Below, one piece after another: positions 1 to 7,305 of a stretch of DNA of 64,000 nt. The stretch's first letter is position 1, and each line of letters starts with the position of its first letter. The notes beneath the pieces are model-generated. The model had not been told where the DNA came from. It ran no database searches and saw only the letters and a program-made list of their open reading frames with translations. The translations under genes were made by a program, and so were the position numbers. Source of the stretch: Sphingopyxis macrogoltabida (GTDB lineage Bacteria; Pseudomonadota; Alphaproteobacteria; Sphingomonadales; Sphingomonadaceae); contig NZ_CP012700.1 in the NCBI RefSeq assembly GCF_001307295.1, positions 2,607,001 through 2,671,000 of the forward strand. Reading direction: 5' to 3'.

Positions 1-1187
1 CCGAACTGCGTTATGTGTCGCCGGCCGGCGAGCCGGTCGATTTCGTCGTCGGCCTCTATTACCAGACCGACAAATGGCGCCAGTTCAACACCGTGCTCGC
101 AACCCCGACCACGACGACGCGCGCGCAGCTCCGCCAGGACACCGAAAGCTACGCGATCTTCGCGCTCGTCAACGCGCATCCGGCCGACGGGCTGACGCTG
201 TCGCTCGGCGGCCGCTACAGCCACGACCGCAAGAAATACGACATCGCGAACCAGGTGTTCGTGAACGGCAACCAGGCCTCGTCCTTCGCGAGCAGCCTGA
301 AGGCATCGTGGGCCGAATTCACGCCGCGCCTGACGGTCAACTACGAAGTCACGCCCGACGTCATGGTCTACGCCAATTATTCGCAGGGTTATAAGGCGGG
401 CGGGTTCAACTCGCGCGGCACGATCCCCGAAAATGTCGGCCCCTATAATCCCGAACGCGTCAACGCCTTCGAGGTCGGGGCAAAGACCGACCTGTTCGAC
501 CGGCTCCTGCGCTTCAACGTCGCGGGCTTCGTCAACAATTACCGCGACCTGCAAAGCTCGGTGACCAAGATGGGTGCCGTGCGCGCCGAGAATATCACGA
601 CCAATGTCGCCGCGGCCAAAATCTACGGCTTCGAGGTCGAAAGCCTGCTGCGCCCGATGGACAATTTCACCATCGGCGCCAATGTCGCCTATCTTCATGC
701 GCGCTACACCGACTTCTGCGCCGACACCAACGGCGTCTTCACCGACGGTTCGCCCGAGGTCGGCCAGTGCGGTCCGGCGGTGCCGATCCTGATCAACGGC
801 GTTCCCAACGGCACCTTCGCGGTCCCGACCGATTCCTCCGGTCTCGACCTCGCCAACGCGCCGAAGTGGAGCGGCAGCCTGTCGCTCGACTATGCGATCC
901 CGACCGGCTTCGGCGAGATCAAGCTGCACAGCGATGCGCGCTATTCGGCCCGCTTCAACACCTGGGGCCGCAGCAACCTGCCCGGCTATTACCGCGACGA
1001 AGTCGTGCTGCTCAACGCGAGCATCGCGGTCGCGGGTCAGGACGACCGCTGGAAGGTCACGCTGTACGGCAGCAACCTGACCGATCAGGACGTGATTTCG
1101 GGCGCGACCAACGCCGGCGCCACCCCGATCACGCAATTCTACCAGCCGCCGCGCGAGTTCGGCGTCGACTTTGCGATCAAATTCTGA
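1..1187 (+). CDS. TonB-dependent outer-membrane receptor, C-terminal part (5' end outside window)
   Basis: This reading frame is open from base 3, so the gene starts before the window and only about 394 residues of beta-barrel are present. Barrel signatures are visible: repeated short aromatic/polar strands such as VMVYANYSQGYKAGGFNSRG, NPERVNAFEVGAKTD and a C-terminal strand ending in FAIKF, where a terminal Phe is the usual outer-membrane assembly signal. The plug and signal peptide are missing. Receptors of this family import substrates using TonB energy, and sphingomonads use many for plant-derived, aromatic or sulfated compounds. A strong hairpin follows the stop codon. The next gene is an exported sulfatase, which suggests, but does not prove, a sulfated substrate. 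Confidence 0.93.
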   Translation, partial: ELRYVSPAGEPVDFVVGLYYQTDKWRQFNTVLATPTTTTRAQLRQDTESYAIFALVNAHPADGLTLSLGGRYSHDRKKYDIANQVFVNGNQASSFASSLKASWAEFTPRLTVNYEVTPDVMVYANYSQGYKAGGFNSRGTIPENVGPYNPERVNAFEVGAKTDLFDRLLRFNVAGFVNNYRDLQSSVTKMGAVRAENITTNVAAAKIYGFEVESLLRPMDNFTIGANVAYLHARYTDFCADTNGVFTDGSPEVGQCGPAVPILINGVPNGTFAVPTDSSGLDLANAPKWSGSLSLDYAIPTGFGEIKLHSDARYSARFNTWGRSNLPGYYRDEVVLLNASIAVAGQDDRWKVTLYGSNLTDQDVISGATNAGATPITQFYQPPREFGVDFAIKF

Positions 1188-1195
1188 CGAACTGA

Positions 1196-1233
1196 GCCGC
1201 GGCACGGCCCTGTCGTGCCGCGGCCCCCGTTTT
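1196..1233 (+). terminator. Rho-independent-type terminator after the TonB receptor
   Basis: A perfect 11-bp stem (GCCGCGGCACG at 1196-1206 pairing with CGTGCCGCGGC at 1214-1224) with a 7-base loop is followed by CCCCG and a short T run (1230-1233). It begins 8 bases after the receptor stop and ends before the sulfatase ribosome-binding site, so it probably separates the two transcripts at least partly. Confidence 0.7.
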
Positions 1234-1256
1234 CAAGACAGACCTGGGAGAGAGAC

Positions 1257-2972
1257 ATGGGCTGGGATGTGAATCGGCGCACCTTCGTCGGCGGCATGGG
1301 CGCGCTCGCCGCAGCGGGGCTCGCGCTGCCGACCTATGCGAAGAACGGCAAGAAGCTCAACGTCCTGATGATCGTCACCGATCAGGAACAGAGCGTCGCC
1401 AGCTATCCCAAGGGCCTGCTCGAAAAGCTGCCGCATCACCGCGAACTGATGGAACGCGGGATGCTGGTCGAAAACTATCATGTCCACACGACCCCCTGCA
1501 CGCCGTCGCGTTCGACGATCTTCCAGGGTCACCATACACAGCAGACCGGGCTGTTCCTCAACAGCGACAACGCCCCCAATCCGGTTGCGGCGGAGGATAT
1601 GCCGACGCTCGGCCACATGATGCAGGCGGCGGGCTATTACACCAGCTACAAGGGCAAGTGGCATCTCAGCCGGATGAATTTCGAACGCAACTGGCCGCGC
1701 GTGCCGGGCGGCATCTATCCCAGCACCGAACGGGCGATGGAGAAATACGGTTTCCACGACTACGGCTTCGACGGCGAGGAACTGGGGCTGACGTGGGACG
1801 GCTATCGCGCCGACATGTATGTCGCGGGCGACGCGGCACGCAGCATCTTCGACTTCGTCCGCCGCGACAAGGCGGGCGGTAAGCCGTGGTTCATGGTCGT
1901 CGGCCTGATCAACCCGCACGACATCATGTTCTACGACGCGACGGGCGAGCAGGCGAAGCACCGCACCCACCCCGATATCCTCGCGCCGCTGCGCCGCGAA
2001 CCCGGCGATCCGATCTATGAAGTCGACAACAAGTTCGACCTGCCCGAAAGCTTCTACAAGGACGATCTCAGCACCAAGCCGGAGGCGCACAAGGGCATCC
2101 AGCGGCTGAACGATCTCTTCTATGGGCCGATGCCGCTCGGCGACCTCGAAAGCTGGCACCGTTTCAACAATTATTATTACAACTGCCTGCGCGACGTCGA
2201 CCGGCGGCTGGGGCAATTGCTGTGGGCGCTCAAGGAAAGCGGCCAGGTCGACAATACGATCATCGTCTATACCAGCGACCATGGCGAGCGTGCCGGGGCG
2301 CACGGGCTACGCCAGAAGGCGGGCACGATGTACCGCGAGGAAACCAATATCCCGATGATCATCGCGCACCCCGATGTGAAGGGCGGGCAGACGACCAAGG
2401 GCCTGATGGGCGCGATCGACATTGCGCCGACGCTGATGACGATGGCGGGGCTGTCGGCCGACGAAGGAAAGAACCGCTTCCCGAACCTGCCGGGGGTCGA
2501 TGTGTCGGGGCTGCTGTCGTCGCCGGCGGCGCCGACCGAGCGCGACCGGCGCGGGCATTTCTTCAACTATGCCGTCGCGCATATGTGGGAGCCCAATTCG
2601 TCGCGCGTCGTCGGCCCCCGCCCGCCGGGCGAGAAGGTGCCGGACTACAGCGCCATCTACGATCTCGAAAAGCGGCGCCTGCACCGCGGCGTCCACGACG
2701 GCCGCTGGAAATTCGCGCGCTATTTCGCCCCGGCGCACCATCATATGCCGAAGGACTGGAAGACGCTGAGCGAGCGCAACGACCTCGAGCTCTACGACAC
2801 CCACGCCGACCCCGGCGAGCTCGTCAACCTCGCGAACAATCCGAAGCATCGCAAGGAGGTGATGCGGCTCAACAAGATGGTCAATGCGCTGTCGGAGCGC
2901 GAGATCGGCGTCGGGCTCGACGACGGCCGCGAATATCCGGGGCCGACCGAACTCTACAACCGCCCGGGTTGA
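1257..2972 (+). CDS. Tat-exported Cys-type sulfatase
   Basis: This encodes a 571-residue sulfatase that should hydrolyse a sulfate ester outside the cytoplasmic membrane. The ATG at 1257 is chosen because a GGGAGAGAG ribosome-binding site precedes it and it puts a twin-arginine signal (RRTF, residues 7-10, then an Ala/Gly-rich stretch to about residue 28) at the N-terminus. Residues 81-85 are CTPSR, the CxPSR motif whose Cys becomes formylglycine. Nearby sequence supplies expected metal-site elements (TDQ around 41-43; TSDHGE further on). Family knowledge predicts an aerobic FGE-type maturase, but none lies in this window. The substrate is unknown; arylsulfatase or choline-sulfatase-like activity is possible. 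A TonB receptor lies upstream and a divergent-family regulator pair is downstream on the other strand. Confidence 0.9.
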   Translation: MGWDVNRRTFVGGMGALAAAGLALPTYAKNGKKLNVLMIVTDQEQSVASYPKGLLEKLPHHRELMERGMLVENYHVHTTPCTPSRSTIFQGHHTQQTGLFLNSDNAPNPVAAEDMPTLGHMMQAAGYYTSYKGKWHLSRMNFERNWPRVPGGIYPSTERAMEKYGFHDYGFDGEELGLTWDGYRADMYVAGDAARSIFDFVRRDKAGGKPWFMVVGLINPHDIMFYDATGEQAKHRTHPDILAPLRREPGDPIYEVDNKFDLPESFYKDDLSTKPEAHKGIQRLNDLFYGPMPLGDLESWHRFNNYYYNCLRDVDRRLGQLLWALKESGQVDNTIIVYTSDHGERAGAHGLRQKAGTMYREETNIPMIIAHPDVKGGQTTKGLMGAIDIAPTLMTMAGLSADEGKNRFPNLPGVDVSGLLSSPAAPTERDRRGHFFNYAVAHMWEPNSSRVVGPRPPGEKVPDYSAIYDLEKRRLHRGVHDGRWKFARYFAPAHHHMPKDWKTLSERNDLELYDTHADPGELVNLANNPKHRKEVMRLNKMVNALSEREIGVGLDDGREYPGPTELYNRPG

Positions 2973-3046
2973 CCATTCAGGGCAGCGCTTTTGCCCCTGC
3001 CCCTTCTTCCCGTATCGGCGGGCCGGGCGCAATGCACGCGATCACA

Positions 3047-3775
3047 TCAGGGCAAACCGAATTCGGCATTGCGCCGGAGCAGTTCGCCGACCGAGTTGGC
3101 GAAATGGCGCTCCATGGCGATCCGCGCCCGCGCCGGCTCGCGCGCCGCAATCGCTTCGGCAACCTCGCGGTGCAGCGCCAGCGTTTCCTCGCGCTCGGCC
3201 TCGGTCGTCCGACCCTGCCAGGCACGCGGGATCGCACGCTCCATCAGCTCCTCGAACGAGCGCACGATCTGGTAGAAGAGCGGGTTGCCGCTCGCCGCGG
3301 CGATCGTCTGGTGGAACGCGGTATCGGCCGCCGTTCGCGCCGCCTCGTCGCCCTCGATCGCCAGCCCGTGTGCCGCGGCCAGGATCGCGCGCGCCTGCTC
3401 CTCGCTGCGGTTCGTCGCCGCCATCTCGGCGGTGCGCAGTTCGAGCGTCCGGCGCACCTCCCAGACGTCGGCGAGGCTGACCTGTGCCGTGTTCACCGCA
3501 TGCCCCATCGACGCCGCCATTACCGACCCGTCCATCGCACCGACGCGCGGCTTCCGGCCGTTGCCGACATCGACGAGCCGCAGCGCGGCGAGCGCACCGA
3601 ACGCCTCGCGCATCACCGGGCGGCTCACCCCCATCTCGGCCGCAAAGCTCCCCTCGCCCGGCAGGGTATCGCCGACCTTAAGGTCGTGGTCGCGGATATG
3701 GTCGCGCACGAAATCCATCGCCCGCTCGACCAGCGAGCCACGCGCGCCGTCGATCGTCTGTACCGCTTCGTTCAT
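3047..3775 (-). CDS. FadR-subfamily GntR transcriptional regulator (FCD domain)
   Basis: This 242-residue protein has an N-terminal winged helix-turn-helix (about residues 10-75, with LPGEGSFAAEMGVSRPVMREA typical of GntR helices, here shortened to the core LPGEGSFAAEMGVSRP) and an all-helical FCD ligand-binding domain (about 95-225) with regularly spaced His/Arg/Asp candidates for metal and acid ligands. FCD regulators usually bind short palindromes and respond to organic acids or sugar acids. Its start overlaps the stop of the AraC-type gene by four bases (ATGA), so the two regulators are translated together. It is the best candidate to bind the palindromic operators upstream of the AraC gene and of the TonB receptor operon. 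Confidence 0.9.
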   Translation of the reverse strand: MNEAVQTIDGARGSLVERAMDFVRDHIRDHDLKVGDTLPGEGSFAAEMGVSRPVMREAFGALAALRLVDVGNGRKPRVGAMDGSVMAASMGHAVNTAQVSLADVWEVRRTLELRTAEMAATNRSEEQARAILAAAHGLAIEGDEAARTAADTAFHQTIAAASGNPLFYQIVRSFEELMERAIPRAWQGRTTEAEREETLALHREVAEAIAAREPARARIAMERHFANSVGELLRRNAEFGLP

Positions 3776-4527
3776 GCCGCAATCCCCACCCGGCGCATCT
3801 CGGTCGGTGCCATACCGAAACGGCGCGAAAAGGCACGCGTGAAACTCGCATTATTGAGGTAGCCGCAGCGATAGCCGATGCTCGCCACCGGCAGGTCGCT
3901 CGCGGCCAGCAACCGCCGCGCCTGTTTCAACCGCCGCTCGCTCAGCGCTTCGGCGACAGTGCACTGATAGATTTCGCGGAACCCCCGCGTCAGCTTGTCG
4001 CGATTGATGCCGCACCCGCGCGCGATATCGTCGAGGGTCAGCTTCTCGTGCCAGCGCTCGTCGATCATGCGCCGCGCCGCGGCGATCCGTGCGATGTCGG
4101 TCTCGGCAAGGCTGGTCGCCCCCTCGATCGCGATCAGCCGCCCCTCGGCCAGCGCGGCGAAAAGCTGGCAAAGCAGTTCGATGCTCCGCGCCAGCCGCAG
4201 CGTATCGGCTGCGGCATCGTCGCTTCCAGGCTCGACGATCGACTGCCCCAGCGCGCGCAGGTCCGACGGCAGATACCAGCGCGCGCCCTCCCCGGGCAGG
4301 TCGCCGAACAGGCGGCGGCAGGCGCCGCGCGTGACGGCAAAGACGAGCAGATGGTGATCGACCGCGCCGTCCAGATCGCGAAAATCGAGCAGGCTCACCG
4401 CCGGCTCGCCGATATCGTGAAAGCCGAGCAGCAGCGCATCGGGCGGCAACAGCCGGCGGTCGCACGCGCCGGGCCCGACGAAAGTGGTCATCTCGTGCGA
4501 AACGATGATCGGATGTTTGGTCGTCAT
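3772..4527 (-). CDS. AraC-family transcriptional regulator
   Basis: This 251-residue protein has a C-terminal AraC DNA-binding domain with two helix-turn-helix units (about residues 155-245; LTLDDIARGCGINRDKLTRG and later VASIGYRCGYLNNASFTRAF). The N-terminal ~140 residues are not a recognisable cupin and probably sense a ligand or mediate dimerisation. A GGGAGAAG ribosome-binding site precedes the ATG. It lies just downstream of two operator-like palindromes (4553-4590) and is co-translated with the downstream GntR-type gene, an unusual pairing of activator and repressor families in one transcript. Its target is inferred to be the adjacent uptake and catabolic genes. Confidence 0.9.
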   Translation of the reverse strand: MTTKHPIIVSHEMTTFVGPGACDRRLLPPDALLLGFHDIGEPAVSLLDFRDLDGAVDHHLLVFAVTRGACRRLFGDLPGEGARWYLPSDLRALGQSIVEPGSDDAAADTLRLARSIELLCQLFAALAEGRLIAIEGATSLAETDIARIAAARRMIDERWHEKLTLDDIARGCGINRDKLTRGFREIYQCTVAEALSERRLKQARRLLAASDLPVASIGYRCGYLNNASFTRAFSRRFGMAPTEMRRVGIAA

Positions 4528-4552
4528 GCTGCTTCTCCCGATCTCGCTCTAG

Positions 4553-4590
4553 ACCTATCTGACAGCTTTGACAATACCTATCTGATAGGT
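4553..4590 (-). promoter_or_regulatory. Tandem palindromic operator upstream of the AraC/GntR regulator pair
   Basis: Two related sites lie between the MFS stop and the AraC start. Bases 4576-4590 form a perfect odd palindrome, ACCTATC-T-GATAGGT; bases 4553-4566 repeat its left half as ACCTATCTGACAGC. Start-to-start spacing is 23 bases. The same arrangement, with ACCTATATGA in place of ACCTATCTGA, lies upstream of the TonB receptor gene at 9524-9558. A dyad of this size suits a GntR/FCD dimer, so the product of the gene at 3047-3775 is the likely binder; this is inference. Confidence 0.6.
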
Positions 4591-5903
4591 TCTGCGAAAA
4601 TCGATGCCGGCGCCCGCCGCATCGCGAGCAGGAAGGCAAAGAAGGACAGCGCGCTCACCGTCACTCCGACCAGCGCCAGCGCCTCGGCGAGCATCGCCTC
4701 GCCGCCCATCAGGCCGCTCACCTGCGTGACGAACCACGGCGCGAGGCCGAAGCCGATCAGCCCGGCAATCGCGATGAAGGCGCCGATGCACAGCCCGCGC
4801 AATTCGTTCGGGATGAAGACGGTCAGCGCCACCGACACGACCAGCCCGGTCACCGCGCCGCAGGTCGACAGGACACCGAGAGCGACGGCAAAGCTCATCA
4901 CATCGGGCATCAGCGGGAACAGCGCGGCGGGCACCCCCAGTCCCGCCGCGATGACCGCGCCCAGCAGCAGGCCGCCGCTGCGGCGGCTCCGCTGTCCCAT
5001 ATCGGCCGAAATCCCGCCGAGCACCGCACCGGCAACCCCGGTGCCGAACATCAGCGCGCCGACCCAGCCGGCAAATTCCTGCGGCTGCAGCCCGAAATCG
5101 CGCGACAGTACGGGCGCGACCCACACGGTAGCCGCCACATCGGCCATCACCACCGCGACCTGCCCCGCGAACAGCGGGCCGAGGAATGCGCGCCGCGCCC
5201 AAAGCTCGGCGGCGACGATCCGAAACGGCGCATCGGGGCCCGCCTCCACCTCGCGGCGCGCGGGCTCGCGCAGCAGCAACAGAGGCAGCAGGCACAGCGC
5301 GCTAATTGCCGCGAGCACGACGTGCGCGCTGCGCCAGGGTGCCAGACCCGCGAGCCACGAGGGCCCCGCGGCGTCCGAAAGCAGCCCGAACAACCAGCCG
5401 GTCAGTGCGAAACCGAGCGCGACCCCCAGCGCCTTGCCCAGATTGACGATCAACATCGCGCGGCCGCGCTGCTCGGGTGCGCAGAAATCGGCGCAGAGCG
5501 ACAGCGCGGCGGTCAGCGACCCGGTCGAGCCGATGCCGACAAGCATGCGGGCCGCGGTCAGCAGCCCCGCACTCGGCGCAAAGGCGGTCAGCAGCGTGCC
5601 GAGCGTCCACAGCAGCGCCAGCCCGATCGTCAACCGCACGCGGTTGCGGCGATCAACGAGGATGCCGATCGGCACCGAAAAGAGTACCATCGGCACCGCG
5701 GCCCCGAGCCCCTGGATCAGCGCCAGCGCATCGTCGCCGAGCCCCAGTTCGGCCTTGGCGCTTTCCTGAATCGTGCCGAAGCTGCCGAGCGCGGTGAAAC
5801 CCATCGTCGTCACCAGCGCCAGCAGCAACAGCGGAACGAGCGTCGCGGGCGCAGTCAGCCGCGTGGCGCGCGCCGCGAGAGGTTCGGCCACACTTGCCAT
5901 CAC
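4578..5903 (-). CDS. Major facilitator superfamily transporter
   Basis: This 441-residue integral membrane protein shows about 12 hydrophobic segments and the MFS loop 2-3 motif region (PIGILVDRRNRVRL, near residue 75-90). It should move a small organic solute, probably an acid, across the inner membrane by proton symport or antiport. The start overlaps the end of the flavoprotein gene by four bases (ATGA), placing it third in an operon after the TonB receptor and the D-lactate-dehydrogenase-like gene. That order (outer-membrane receptor, oxidase, inner-membrane carrier) argues for import and oxidation of one substrate. The exact substrate cannot be read from sequence. Confidence 0.9.
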   Translation of the reverse strand: MMASVAEPLAARATRLTAPATLVPLLLLALVTTMGFTALGSFGTIQESAKAELGLGDDALALIQGLGAAVPMVLFSVPIGILVDRRNRVRLTIGLALLWTLGTLLTAFAPSAGLLTAARMLVGIGSTGSLTAALSLCADFCAPEQRGRAMLIVNLGKALGVALGFALTGWLFGLLSDAAGPSWLAGLAPWRSAHVVLAAISALCLLPLLLLREPARREVEAGPDAPFRIVAAELWARRAFLGPLFAGQVAVVMADVAATVWVAPVLSRDFGLQPQEFAGWVGALMFGTGVAGAVLGGISADMGQRSRRSGGLLLGAVIAAGLGVPAALFPLMPDVMSFAVALGVLSTCGAVTGLVVSVALTVFIPNELRGLCIGAFIAIAGLIGFGLAPWFVTQVSGLMGGEAMLAEALALVGVTVSALSFFAFLLAMRRAPASIFAEPIR

Positions 5904-7303
5904 AGCACGAAAATCTTGCCGGGGTTGAGCAAATTTTGCGGATCCATCGCGCGCTTGATCACCCGCATCTGCTCGACCGCCCCACCCAGTTCGGCGACCA
6001 GCCAGTCCTGCTTGCCGATGCCGATGCCATGCTCGCCGGTACAGGTACCGTCCATCGCCAGCGCGCGTTCGACCAGCTTCGCGTTGATCGCCTCGACCTC
6101 TTCGAGTTCAGCCGGCGCGTCGGGGTCGATCGAGAAGATGACGTGGAAATTGCCGTCGCCGACATGGCCGAGGATCGTCGCCGGGACGCTCGCGCCCTCC
6201 AGATCGGCGTGCGTTTCGGCGATGCATTCGGCCAGCCGGCTCATCGGCACGCACACGTCGGTCGCCCAGCCGATCGCCCCCGCGCGCATGTTGACCGCAG
6301 CATAATAGGCCTCATGCCGCGCGCGCCACAATTTCGTCCGTTCCTCGGGCAGGTTCGACCAGTCAAAGCGCCCGCCGCCATTGGCTTCGGCGAGCATCTT
6401 TACCGTCTCGACCTGCTCGGCGACATGCGATGCGCTGCCGTGAAATTCGAAGAACAGCGTCGGCGCCTCGGGATAATCGAGCTTCGACCAGCGGTTGACC
6501 GCCGTCATTTGCTTGGCGTCGAGGATCTCGACGCGGGCCAGCGGCACCGCGCACTGGATCGACTGGACCACCGTATCGACGGCGCCGCCCAGCGTGTCGA
6601 AGCTGCACACCGCCGCCGAAATCGTATCGGGGACCGGATGAAGCCGCAGCGTCACTTCGGTGATGATGCCCAGCGTACCTTCGGAACCGACGTAGAGCCG
6701 CGTCAGGTCGTAACCTGCCGCCGACTTGCGCGCCCGGCGCGCGGTGCGGATCACTTCGCCCTGCGGCGTCACCACCTCAAGGCTCAGCACCGCATCCTTC
6801 ATCGTGCCATAGCGGACCGCGTTGGTGCCCGACGCGCGCGTCGATGCCATGCCGCCGATCGTCGCATTGGCGCCGGGATCGATCGGAAAAAACAGCCCCT
6901 GATCGCGCAGATGGACATTCAGCTCCTCGCGCCGCACCCCCGGCTGGACGACGCAGTCGAAATCCTCGGCATGGACCGCGAGCACCCGGTCCATCTGGCT
7001 CATGTCGAGCGAGATGCCACCGCGGATCGGCGCCGCATTGCCCTCGATCGACGTGCCCGCGCCGAACGGCACGATCGGGATATCGGCGGCGGCGCACAGC
7101 TTGACCAGCGCCACCACCTCGTCGGTCGAGTGGGCAAAGACGACGGCGTCGGGCAGCACCGTGGCGAAATGTGTTTCGCTGGCCCCATGCTGCCCGAGCA
7201 CCGCTTCGCCCCGCTGGAAACGGTCCGCGAACCGTTCCTCCAGCGCCCCCACCAGGCTGGCGGGGAGCGGTTTGCGTTCCCCCGATGGCACCGTCCCCGC
7301 CAT
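5900..7303 (-). CDS. FAD-linked D-2-hydroxyacid (D-lactate-type) dehydrogenase
   Basis: This 467-residue flavoprotein belongs to the vanillyl-alcohol-oxidase fold group, closest in motifs to cytochrome-linked D-lactate dehydrogenases. FAD-binding elements are VPFGAGTSIEGNAAPIRGGI and PGANATIGGMASTRASGTNA; the C-terminal cap ends GEHGIGIGKQDW ... DPQNLLNPGKIF, typical of this family. The ATG at 7303 is preferred over longer readings because it sits two bases beyond the TonB receptor stop (7306), whereas longer forms would overlap the receptor. It should oxidise a D-2-hydroxyacid to a 2-oxoacid in the cytoplasm or at the membrane. It sits between a TonB receptor and an MFS carrier in one operon; substrate identity beyond the acid class is uncertain. 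Confidence 0.88.
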   Translation of the reverse strand: MAGTVPSGERKPLPASLVGALEERFADRFQRGEAVLGQHGASETHFATVLPDAVVFAHSTDEVVALVKLCAAADIPIVPFGAGTSIEGNAAPIRGGISLDMSQMDRVLAVHAEDFDCVVQPGVRREELNVHLRDQGLFFPIDPGANATIGGMASTRASGTNAVRYGTMKDAVLSLEVVTPQGEVIRTARRARKSAAGYDLTRLYVGSEGTLGIITEVTLRLHPVPDTISAAVCSFDTLGGAVDTVVQSIQCAVPLARVEILDAKQMTAVNRWSKLDYPEAPTLFFEFHGSASHVAEQVETVKMLAEANGGGRFDWSNLPEERTKLWRARHEAYYAAVNMRAGAIGWATDVCVPMSRLAECIAETHADLEGASVPATILGHVGDGNFHVIFSIDPDAPAELEEVEAINAKLVERALAMDGTCTGEHGIGIGKQDWLVAELGGAVEQMRVIKRAMDPQNLLNPGKIFVL

Positions 7304-7305
7304 GG

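Noticed and set aside
2973..3046. Possible terminator between the convergent sulfatase and GntR genes
   Set aside because: Only a short weak stem (GGGCA with TTGCCC) is visible and no T run follows; support is too thin for a feature.
2222..3862. Long plus-strand frame through the end of the sulfatase and across the GntR gene
   Set aside because: It crosses two strongly supported genes in the wrong frame or strand; composition is Arg/Ala/Pro low-complexity.
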